Positions 31,038 to 39,788 of a DNA stretch of 64,000 bases are shown here, in pieces. The position numbers and the translations under genes are program-made. Every line of letters starts with the position of its first letter. Within the stretch, counting starts at the first letter, position 1. The notes under the pieces were generated by a model that saw only the letters and a list, made by a program, of their open reading frames with translations, did no database searches and was not told the DNA's origin. Source of the DNA: Eutreptiella sp. 'Long Island Sound 2002' (Eukaryota > Euglenozoa > Euglenophyceae > Eutreptiales > Eutreptiaceae). The stretch covers positions 33,818,101-33,882,100 of the forward strand of contig OZ038385.1 in the NCBI GenBank assembly GCA_964036045.1. Direction: 5' to 3'.

Positions 31038-32183
31038 TGGAAATGGACAGACGAGGAGAAAAACAAGTTGGAGGAAATCTGCAAAGCAATACCTCTGGGA
31101 GTGCCACGGCCGAAAGGAGAGATTGTCTTCGTTTCGGACGGTTCGAACGTGGGCGGAGGCGGTACTCTCTTTCAATGGCAAGCGCTCCGACCTGAACAGT
31201 GTCACGAAATCGATGAAAGACTCAGAACACAAGGAGTGAACCGAGATGGCAGTTTGAAGCATTCGTACAACGAGGACGAATGGAGACTTGTTCCACTTGG
31301 ACATTGGAATTGGAAGTGGAATGCAGCGCGCTCCGAGTACCACACGAACGAGCACGAACTGTTGGAAGGAGTACTGGTCCTCGCCAGTCAACAGAGGATC
31401 ATTGGTAACAACCCAGTCACCTGGCTCTGTGATCAGGATTCGGTCAAGTACTTTATGGACTCACCGCCTCTCGAACAGAAGCGACTACGGCGATGGTGGG
31501 TATTCCTATCCCAACTACGACTAGCCGTTCACCACATCCAAGGACTCAAAAACGAGCTAAGCGATTACCTGAGCCGCAACTCGTTCGACGAACGCTTGGG
31601 GCAATCTTCCGAAGAAATGGCAAAGGACGCGTTCGCCAAGATGGACGTGCAGCTCGACCTGTTCATGAAGACCACGCAACCGCAGAACAAATGGGGAAAG
31701 GAGAAACTGTTGAAGGATTACGCTTTGATTATGAAGCAACTGCAACCAGGGCAGGTCAAGCTGATCGCCGGCGAGCAGTGGGCAATGACTAAAGACGCGC
31801 TGTACAAGGAAGATCGAGTCTGTGTACCTGAATCCCATCTTGAGGAAACACTTCGATGGAGCCACACGGTCAACGGTCATCCTGCAGTGCAGAGGTCCTT
31901 ATGGTTTTTCGACCGCCGCTTTCACTGCAACAAGAATGAGTCAGAGAAGAAGAGACTTATGACCGAAGTGACCAAAGACTGCCACTGCATCCTGGGAAAA
32001 CCCAACAGTCAAGTCGATCGCGGAGAAATGGGAAACCTGCCCATACCTCATGTGGTGAACTCTGTCGTGTACCTCGACTTCATGTACCTGCCCCACTATG
32101 CTGGGCACAACTTTGCGTTGATGGTCACGTGCGGGCTCCAGATTCGCGTGGGTCTTCCCTATGAACAAGAAGGCGGACAGTGA
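31038..32183 (+). CDS. pol: RNase H and integrase N-terminal half of outer element
   Basis: Same frame as RT. RNase H is represented by KWTDEEKNKLEE, IVFVSDGSNVGGGGTLFQ, ARSEYHTNEHELLEGVLVL and VTWLCDQDSVKYFMDSPP. Integrase begins with a zinc-binding H-H-C-C arrangement (WSHTVNGHPAVQRSLWFF...CHCILGKP), then the first catalytic Asp in VVYLDFMYLP. Near 32,160 the coding frame shifts by one base and continues from 32,161 in another frame. Confidence 0.8.
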   Translation, partial: WKWTDEEKNKLEEICKAIPLGVPRPKGEIVFVSDGSNVGGGGTLFQWQALRPEQCHEIDERLRTQGVNRDGSLKHSYNEDEWRLVPLGHWNWKWNAARSEYHTNEHELLEGVLVLASQQRIIGNNPVTWLCDQDSVKYFMDSPPLEQKRLRRWWVFLSQLRLAVHHIQGLKNELSDYLSRNSFDERLGQSSEEMAKDAFAKMDVQLDLFMKTTQPQNKWGKEKLLKDYALIMKQLQPGQVKLIAGEQWAMTKDALYKEDRVCVPESHLEETLRWSHTVNGHPAVQRSLWFFDRRFHCNKNESEKKRLMTEVTKDCHCILGKPNSQVDRGEMGNLPIPHVVNSVVYLDFMYLPHYAGHNFALMVTCGLQIRVGLPYEQEGGQ

Positions 32184-33114
32184 AACCGTGCTGAAGACTT
32201 TGTTTGAAGAATGGATACAAGTCTATGGTTTACCGAAGGTCATCCACTCTGATCAGGACGTGCGCTTAACAGCAGCAGGCAACTGGTACAGGGGAGTACT
32301 GGAGACTCTTGGTTGCGAGATACAATTCGGTACGCCCTATCTACGCACCAAGAACGCACTCTGTGAGAGGCAAATCCGCTCCTTCGAAACAGTGATGCGG
32401 ATCCTCATGGCGCAGGAGAAGGGGAGGAACTGGTTGAGAGTCCTACCGTACGCAATATACCTGATGAACAACCAGGTGTCCACGCGTACTGGTTTCTCAC
32501 CGCACGAGCTCTTCTTTGGTCGTCCTGGTTTCCACATGGAGTTTCCGACGCCGCAGGACGCGAATCCTAAGATGAAAGAGTGGATGGAGAAGCAAGCAAC
32601 GTTGGCAAGCAAGGCCAAGGGACTGCTTCAGAGGATCAGAGAACGTGAGAACACACGCAGGAACCGTGGGCGCAAACCCGTCGAATACCAAATCGGAGAC
32701 ATGGTACTCGTGCACCACAAGAGGTTACCGCGCTGGAAAAAGAACGATCTAGACCTACCCTACTATGGTCCTTTTATGGTCACGGATGTGGGTCCGAGTT
32801 CTGTTAAAGTACGCGCAAGCCCGAGGTTTGGGGGAGAGATCGAAGTCGGCTACCCTTTCCTCAAGAGGTACACCCTGATGGACGAGTACGACCTGGATTT
32901 GGAGGGTTTCGACGATGAAATGGCGGCTGAGGAGGATGAGCTCAACGACGATCAGGATGAGGACATGACGTCGGAGCTTGGCAGCGCGGAGGACTCTGAT
33001 GGAGAAGGACAGCTGCCGGATATGGACGCGAAGGAGATGAAGGCAAAGGGTTTTTACAAGGTGGAAGCTATTCTGCGTTCGAAGTACAGGCATGGCTGGA
33101 GATTCTTGGTCAAG
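32161..33114 (+). CDS. pol: Integrase C-terminal half and start of chromodomain, outer element
   Basis: Contains the second Asp in VIHSDQDVRLT, the catalytic Glu region in ALCERQIRSFETVMRIL and NNQVSTRTGFSPHELFFGR. An SH3-like end (GDMVLVHHKRLPRWKKND...YYGPFMVTDV) and an acidic linker follow. The last residues (YKVEAILRSK and HGWRFLVK) are the first strands of a chromodomain, cut after AAG 33,112-33,114 by the TIR element. The remainder resumes at 37,248. Confidence 0.85.
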
Positions 33115-33137
33115 TAGATTCGGGCCACGCGCAGGCG

Positions 33138-33603
33138 ACAGTGAAACTGCGGCCAGGAGCGACAGGAAGGCGACAGGGTGGCGACAGGAAGACGACAGGG
33201 TGGCGACAGGAAGACGACAGGCCAGCGGCAGGAAAGCGGCAGGGAAGCGACAGGAAGCGACAGGCAGGCGATAGGAAGGCGACAGGGGAGGTGCGACAGG
33301 AGGGCGACAGGAGGGCGACAGGGCGGCGACAGGGTGGCGACAGGGAGACGACAGGGAAGCGACAGGAAACAAGACATAGCGACAGGATAAGCGACAGGAA
33401 AGCGACAGGAACACGACAGGAGGGCAACAGGGCTAGCAGCGACACGGAAGCGAAAGGGAAGCGACAGGAGAAAGTGACAGGAGAGCAACAGGAGAGCGAC
33501 AGGAGAGCGACAGGAGAGCGGCAGGGTGTTTTTATGCGACAGGAAGGCGACAGGAAGGCGACAGGAAGGCGACAGGGGTGCGACAGGAGAGCGACAGGCC
33601 TGT
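33138..33603. repeat. GCGACAGG short tandem array, left
   Basis: Roughly 9-11-bp units GCGACAGG(G/A)(A/T)(G)G, irregularly spaced, seen directly. The long frames on both strands are compositional. Confidence 0.95.
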
Positions 33604-34024
33604 GGAAGACAACAAGTGGGTCAAAATAGTACATGGATTTTTATACAGGTGGATATATGTAAAGAAAATGAGAACCAATGTTTTACATTTATTTGGATTC
33701 TTATGGAGATGTCATTTCATTGTTAGATGGATAAACTTTTAGCGTTTGGTGAATTTTCATCTTTTATCGATTCATTCCCCAGGTAGATTTCGCCTGAAAC
33801 TGAGAACTAAATGATAAACATAAGTGTCAACTGCAAACCTTCCCGATCAGCAATGACCCCGACAGGTCCCGACAGCAAGAACTCGTCCCGACAGCAAGAA
33901 CGTTTATTTATGCAAGCATTTCATTGAGTTAATCCAAAAATTGTTTCTGGTTGCGTTTTTGTCCTCTTCTTTTCACATTTTCTGTTTATAGTTTCTGTTA
34001 TGAACATGCTCTCCGTTATCTCAG

Positions 34025-34600
34025 ACAAGGCCGCAAGAAGAAGAAACAAGAAAGAAAAGGTACTTGTGTGTGTGTGTGTGTGTGTGTGTACAACGCCCGC
34101 AAAGCAGAGCGCAGCACCATTCAGCACCGTACGGCACAGCACAGCACAATTCAGCACCGCACGGCACAGCACAGCACAGCACAACTCAGCACCCCACTAA
34201 TCTTCAACCTGCAGCGACACGCTGAAGCAAATGACGGAGCAGTTTGAGAACACACAAACACAACTGGTTGATCAAGTCCAGGTAATTCACTTTGCCAAAG
34301 TGCACTGCTTTTTCAGTTTGCCGCTTCCTCTCTTTCAAACAATGAACCACTATCTCAGACTATTATGAACAGTCTGTTGACGCAGTTTGACGATCTGAAG
34401 ACTTTAACGGCTGATGCTGTCGACGCTGCTTGCGCAGAACTGAATGTATGTCGCAGAGGGTAGTAGCGTCGAGGGCTTACACGTGCTTCGCACTTGTGCA
34501 TTTTCAGGATTTGCACAAGGAAAACGTTGAGAACGATTTGCAAGTTTGCCGCACACGAGAGGACACACGGGGCCTGCTCGACGCCATCGCCAACGGTTGA
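34025..34600 (+). CDS. Captured spliced gene fragment, C-terminal coiled coil
   Basis: Four exons with GT-AG introns and matching phases: 34,025-34,059 (tentative), 34,215-34,281, 34,359-34,445 and 34,508-34,600 (ends TGA). Acceptors are CTGCAG, TATCTCAG and TTTTCAG; donors are AAAAG/GTACTT, CAG/GTAATT and AAT/GTATGT. The product is charged and helical (LKQMTEQFENTQTQLVDQVQ; LLTQFDDLKTLTADAV; LHKENVENDL), consistent with a coiled-coil tail such as that of a motor or structural protein, but I do not recognise the family. No 5' exons are visible inside the element, so it is probably a fragment picked up by the transposon. Confidence 0.6.
34064..34200. repeat. (GT)n and CAGCAC/GGCACAGCACAG repeats in first captured intron
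   Basis: A GT run at about 34,066-34,089, then repeats of CAGCACAGCACAATTCAGCAC type at 34,110-34,197. Confidence 0.85.
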
Positions 34601-36617
34601 GACTGTTGCGCATCACTGTGATCTTGCACTGCTGACTGCGCCTATGCTGCCTGAAAGCTTAACGATGACAAGCATTTCGTAGTGCCAGGCACGCGCGTGG
34701 CTGTGTGTGCCTGTGCTGCCTTGGGACAACCGAGAGCCTTGGACTTTATCAGCTTTGTGGACTTCTTTGGTTGCTGTGGGGGCAATTGCATCCTTTGTTC
34801 TGTCGGATGATCGTGTGGAGGTTTGGGGATTTTTTCCAGCTTTCTCTATCTGGCACTGGTGTTCAAGCACACGGGAAGGGGTGTACGATGTGCCGAAATT
34901 TGGACAGTGCCTGGGGGCCGGTGTGGTATCGTAATAAGAGGATCACTTGGTTGCTCTGAAGTGGGTGTGCAACGCAAACTCACCTTTTCGTGGTGATTGT
35001 TTGGAAACGCACCCACAAGGTAAGTTGAGTGTAGCACAATTGAACTTCAACCACCCTCTTTTCTCTGAGTGTTTGTTTGTTGGACTTTTGAGCGTGCACA
35101 AAGAGGCAGTGATGTTTAATCGCCCAGCCAGCACCATGAAGCATATTCAAGGCCAAAGGATGTCTCTCTGCTTCGTTTCTGGTTGCATGGTGCCCTGGTG
35201 GTCAAGGCAAGTACCTGTTTTGCTAAGAGGGCCCAGTGTTCCTGATGTATTTCTGTGCGTGCAACAGTACAGTTTGGGTGAAAATATCTTGGGTAAAGAT
35301 TATGCCCCAGTGTTCCGAACGGTGGGTAATCTCTCCCGCCTACAATATTTCAATCTCTGTATCTTTTCAGGCCCACCGCCAAGACCCTGTCTTAAATGCA
35401 TGGGATTCCACACACTGCCCAGTGGGGGAGCAAATCTAAGAGGTGGTGTTACAATGCTGACCACCATTCCTGATGACCAACATTAGGTGTAACATAGATC
35501 TCCACCCTTGGATAGATCATTTTTCATCAGGCCCAGGGGGCGTTGTAGCATGCGGTGGGTGGGTGGTAGTCCAAATAGTGTTCAGTTCAGTGTTGAAGGT
35601 TTGGAAGTTATTCTCCCAAATACGCTAAGTGGATCATTGAAAGAACAGTGCAAGGCATAGATAAAAAAAGTGTAGCGCGTTTCAAAATGTTTTACGTGCA
35701 AAGTAGAAGAAAATCAATGTAGAGTTTCAAAGATGATACGATGGAATGGTAGCAAAAAACACATTGCAACAGCTTGCAAAATATTTTACGTGCAAAGTCT
35801 AGAAAAATAATACATGGTTTTTAAAAAACACCAATTCTACAGGTACGTGACCAGGAGTAGGATCTGTATGAAATTACGGAGGCAAAACTAGTGGTCGGGG
35901 CGCGAAAAAGGGTTAAATTTCGGCTGCAAAATTTGCCTCATGGGGGTAGGGCCTAAATTTAAAGGTCTAAAATTGGTCATTCCGTTGTAGCACAAGCGTC
36001 ATCAGAAAGCACCATGAATAGCGTCAGCACTCACATCATTAGGTTTGCACGTGTTGCAGAGCTGAGCGCAGACTCTGTATCATTGATCCCTGTTGGTAGT
36101 TTCCAACGCTCTGGGTGTTCATGCCATGCCAGAGTGCTTGAGCAATCCAATGGTATGCCATTCCGTTGGAAGTGCACGGCGACCTGGGCACATCCTCACT
36201 CCTTCGCATTCTTGGACGAGTACGTGCATTCTCCAACATCAAGAAGTTTGGCCTTTTTCATCGAGTTAAGAGCCAAGGTGGATCATACGAATAGAATGAG
36301 TTGACCTACCTTTTCTTGGCGGCGTGTGTACTACATAATTGTGAGATTCAGTTTGATTTGCAAAATGATTGCGAGCCTACAGCTGAGCGGCCATGCAAAT
36401 GTGCATAGTAGATCACCAAGGGTGTTAGGAATCTATGATTGTCAACCAATGCAAATGATTGGACCATCGATCTGCGATTTGCATCATTGCTTTGCACGCC
36501 TTTGGGGAGGTTTGCTAAGGCGAGATCTGACAATTTGGCATGAACAAAGAACATTTTTGTTACTATCGAACTGCCTGTTTGAGGTGTTTGTGGCTTTCGA
36601 TCGATAGGGTAACACAT
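34601..36617. other. Non-coding interior of the 4.1-kb TIR element
   Basis: No recognisable domain. A short motif TTTTACGTGCAAAGT occurs twice near 35,690 and 35,790. Open frames at 34,947-35,486 and 36,014-36,304 show no motif. Confidence 0.4.
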
Positions 36618-37238
36618 TGGGCGACAGGGAGGCGACAGGGAGGCGACAGGGAGGCGACAGGAAGGCGACAGGCAAGCGACAGGAAAGCGACAGCCTAGCG
36701 ACAGGAGAGCGACAGGTTACCAGGTTGGGCGACAGGGAGGCGACAGGGAGGCGACAGGGAGGCGAGAGGGAGGCGGCAGGAAGACGACAGGCAAGCGACA
36801 GGCAAGCGACAGGCAAGCAACATGAGAGCGACAGGTTACCACATCGGGCGACAGGGAGGCGACAGGGAGGCGACAGGGAGGCGGCAGGAAGATGACAGGC
36901 AAGCGACAGGAGGGCGACAGGGAGGCAACAGGAAATAGCGACAGGAGAGCGACAGGAGGGAACGACAGGAGAGCGAAAGGGGAGCGACAGGAAGGCGCCA
37001 GGCAAAAATTAGCATGGCGACAGGAAACAACAGGAAGCGACAGGAAGCGACAGGATAGCGACAGGAGGGCGGCAGGAAAGCGACAGGGAAGCGGCAGGGG
37101 AGCGACAGAGAGCGACAGGGGAGCGACAGGAGAGCGACAGGCAAGCGACAGGGGGGCGACACGGGGCTAAAAGTGCCAAAACAGCGACAGGGAGGCGACA
37201 GGGAGGCGACAGGATGGCGACAGGAGAGCGAGGTGGCC
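36618..37238. repeat. GCGACAGG short tandem array, right
   Basis: Same unit and orientation as the left array, seen directly. It starts as (GCGACAGGGAG)n and becomes more varied towards the terminal repeat. Confidence 0.95.
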
Positions 37239-37247
37239 CGAATCTAG

Positions 37248-37421
37248 TGGGAGGGTTACTCCATGGCAGAGGCAACGTGCGAACCCTACACGGCGTTTTT
37301 TTTGGACCAAGGAAACGTGAGTTCGGTATTTCGGGACTACTGCCACGCCAACGAATTGCAGAAAGTGCTCAAACTAGCGGAGATCAAGAGTAAGAAGGAG
37401 CACGGAAAGCACAACAAGTAA
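37248..37421 (+). CDS. pol: Chromodomain C-terminal part, outer element
   Basis: Frame from TGG 37,248 to TAA 37,419 encodes WEGYSMAEATCEPY, which completes the chromodomain started at 33,050-33,114 (the usual motif is KWxGYxxxxxTWEP; Trp is Cys here). A helical tail with FRDYCHANELQKVLKL follows. Confidence 0.8.
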   Translation, partial: WEGYSMAEATCEPYTAFFLDQGNVSSVFRDYCHANELQKVLKLAEIKSKKEHGKHNK

Positions 37422-38110
37422 GAACCTGAAGACTCTTCTCCCAAGTCAGCCGACTCCACTTCCACGTCCACGTCCACGAGCACGTCCACGGACACCGTCT
37501 CGAAGCATTCCTCATCCGACTCCGACATCAGCCCTGTCCAGTCCACTGCTCCCGGCAGCCAACGAGGCTCACTCAGCTGGGCTGCGTCCAGCTGAGCGTC
37601 TGCCCAGTACAGCCGAAGCCCATCAGAGTTGGGCATGACTGCCCAACGACCGACAGGCTCCAGCTGGCGCCCAGGCCCGAAGAGGGCCTGGACGGGCAGG
37701 TGGGAGCGGGGGAAGGGGATGAGGGTGTTGGTGAGGGGAGGAGGGATGCGGAGAGGCGGAGTGCCGGAGAGGGAGAGTGGAGAGTTGTAGATCGACTCGA
37801 GAGTCGATGCAGGAGAGGGAGAGCGGAGAGATGCACCGGAAGAAGAAGAAGAAGAAGAAGAAGGAGGTGGCTTCGGTGGCGGCGCCAGAGCGGCGGGGAG
37901 CGGCACGCCTGCCGACTGAAGCGGCGATGGTACTGCTGGGGGTGCCGGTGCTGGCAATGGCAGCATCACCTGCAAGAAGGGCACGGGCTGCGACAAAGCC
38001 TGTCCACTGGGGGCGACGGGTGGAGGGGGAAGTATGGGGTAGGGTTTGGCTGGCTTTGGCTTGGGCTTGGGCTTGGGCTTGGGCACGCCTTTACCGGTCG
38101 ACTTTACCAT
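37337..38110 (-). CDS. Antisense ORF in 3' region of outer retrotransposon
   Basis: 257 codons from ATG 38,110, overlapping the last ~85 bp of pol on the opposite strand. Product: KPKPKPKPKP repeat, Pro-rich N-terminal half, poly-Ser run, a more complex stretch (GRWAVMPNSDGLRLYWADAQL), an acidic Val/Asp-rich section and a hydrophobic C-terminal end (LLCFPCSFLLLISASL). Antisense ORFs between integrase and the 3' LTR are known in some plant Ty3/gypsy lineages. Low-complexity composition weakens the case. Confidence 0.45.
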   Translation of the reverse strand: MVKSTGKGVPKPKPKPKPKPAKPYPILPPPPVAPSGQALSQPVPFLQVMLPLPAPAPPAVPSPLQSAGVPLPAALAPPPKPPPSSSSSSSSGASLRSPSPASTLESIYNSPLSLSGTPPLRIPPPLTNTLIPFPRSHLPVQALFGPGRQLEPVGRWAVMPNSDGLRLYWADAQLDAAQLSEPRWLPGAVDWTGLMSESDEECFETVSVDVLVDVDVEVESADLGEESSGSYLLCFPCSFLLLISASLSTFCNSLAWQ

Positions 38111-39377
38111 GACTTCCTTGTAAAATAAGCTGTAAAACCATACAAGTCACGGCACTACTGTCAGCAGTAGGGTATCGTTTATGGTACCAGAACAGGAGTT
38201 TGCGTCGCTCTAATTACCGGGGGGGGGGGGGGGGGGGACCCCGCAACCAACTGTCGCGCACGAACTCAAGAACCCAAACCAACAGAAGGACCAGAAGAAA
38301 GAGAGAGAGCAAGACAGAGAAGAGGGGAAGAGAAGAGTGTGACAGACCGGGGGGGGAGGATACGACAAAAAATTTTATGAAACCCACGCTGAAAACAGCG
38401 TACTCCGCCAGCGAGGTTCTGGGTAGCTAGGGCGCCAGGTCACTGCAACCAGGGGTAGACGCCTACGCACCCAGGTACTAAGCGAACAGTGAACGCCGAG
38501 TGGGAATGGTGTACAGTGACATCCTTACCTCCTTGTGACATCCTTTTCACCTTGTGCGAATCAATCATTTCATTCCCTTCCCACCAATGAGCGAATCAAC
38601 TCGCGCACGCTGGCCTCCCTGAGCAGTACAACGGCCACCCTGGCAGTGCGGTGACTACACCCTGCCAAGTGGATCGAAGGACGCTTGCGGGATGACAGCG
38701 ATTTTGTTAAACAAGCATGAAACCACGACGCGATCTGTGCGATGCTAACGAAGGTCCACCTCAGCAACTTGCCCGTACCAGCAGTACCTTTACTACGAGA
38801 GTGACAGAGCACGAGGGAGAGACGGATGAGTACCAAGTACCTCTACTACAGCTACTTGCAGACTGAGTACAAGAAGATCAACCTGACTGCCTACAGCGAC
38901 AAGGACATCAACGCATGGAAATGGGATCAACGCGTGGAATTCAAGGTACGCGCTACGCAAAGCTGCTGAAGGACGTGTGAGACGCCTCCACGCCTACGCA
39001 ACGAACAGATCATGGTGATGAAGGACGGCGCGCGCAAGCAGCTTGACTGAGCACGACCCCAAACGACACGCGCAACTCACATGCGCCCTTCCAGAGCACC
39101 TAAGGTCTGACCACAAGCAAGACATGGGTGTAAGGATATTGCGCATGCATGTGGTGAGCCCATCTAAGGGTTATACTTTTTGCGACGCACGCAAAGGACT
39201 TGCAGCGCTGCAGGGGGGGAGTTAGATGGACCCACTGAGGCTGTTTCTTTTTGAGAACATGCCTATTTATGTGAGCATTCAGTTATTAAGCTGAACTCTG
39301 GTAGTGAATTTTCTACTTTGAACCAGATCCAGATCCAGATCCCAGAATGAACAGCATGATGCTGCAAATCCAAGATT
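38111..39377 (+). other. 3' region of outer element before the right LTR
   Basis: Contains a poly-G run (38,220-38,237) and a purine tract GCAGGGGGGGAGTTAG at about 39,210-39,225 that could be the polypurine tract. If so the right LTR begins near 39,222 and is ~567 bp. No coding sequence is assigned. Confidence 0.45.
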
Positions 39378-39788
39378 GTCCGGCATGAACAGTGAAGATG
39401 AACAGTAAATCAGAGGAATGATTGAAGATGATGGTGACAGGCAGATTCTCAGAGGTCTAATTGTTCATAATCAGATCATGATGCAGAAATGACATGATGG
39501 GTCATGATGGGGCACATGAATGGAATTCAGTGGCACCATGATGGCCAGTCCTACTGAGTGGGCAGTTCAAGAGATAAAGGTCAGAACTGAACTTAGGTGA
39601 TAGTAAAAGGCCCAGAAACCACAGAAGACATATCTTTTACATGTATTTTATGCTCTAAAGACGTGTGCATATTTTTGGGTCTTTGTCTAGCCTTTTATGC
39701 CATGGACCTACAATCAGTGGTGGACTTTCATCAGCAAGTTTGATCCTGAATTTTTGCTTTGTGCTAGGGTGTAAGGCAGAAATCTTTC
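39378..39788 (+). repeat. Right LTR of outer element (homologous part)
   Basis: 411 bp matching the two left-LTR pieces and showing the uninterrupted site (CAAGAGATAAAGG) of the 1.69-kb TIR element. The true 5' end may be near 39,222. Confidence 0.9.

Larger units (their letters stand above)
33115..37246. mobile_element. 4.1-kb TIR element with GCGACAGG subterminal arrays and captured gene
   Basis: 14-bp terminal inverted repeats TAGATTCGGGCCAC (33,115-33,128) and its complement (37,233-37,246). Insertion falls between Lys and Trp of the outer element's chromodomain; only a single G is duplicated, so no clear target-site duplication. Dense GCGACAGG-type repeats, in the same orientation, line both ends (33,138-33,603 and 36,618-37,238), a layout reminiscent of subterminal transposase-binding repeats. 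No transposase is seen. The interior carries a spliced fragment of a coiled-coil gene at 34,025-34,600. Confidence 0.75.
10366..39788 (+). mobile_element. Large Ty3/gypsy LTR retrotransposon with nested insertions (outer element)
   Basis: Bounded by matching LTR segments (10,366-10,562 plus 12,258-12,471, against 39,378-39,788; about three mismatches in roughly 410 aligned bases). Internal order is PBS, gag, in-frame TAG, protease, Dam-like domain, linker, RT, RNase H, integrase, chromodomain, antisense ORF, 3' LTR. It is interrupted by a 1.69-kb TIR element, a 13.1-kb Ty3/gypsy element, a 397-bp MITE and a 4.1-kb TIR element. Without these it would be about 10 kb. In-frame stops at 28,664, 30,273 and 31,035 and a frameshift near 32,160 make it non-functional as read. 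Confidence 0.9.

Noticed and set aside
33054-33629. Arg/Asp-rich (plus) and Ser/Leu/Pro-rich (minus) ORFs over the GCGACAGG arrays
   Set aside because: Compositional frames over a short tandem repeat inside a transposon.
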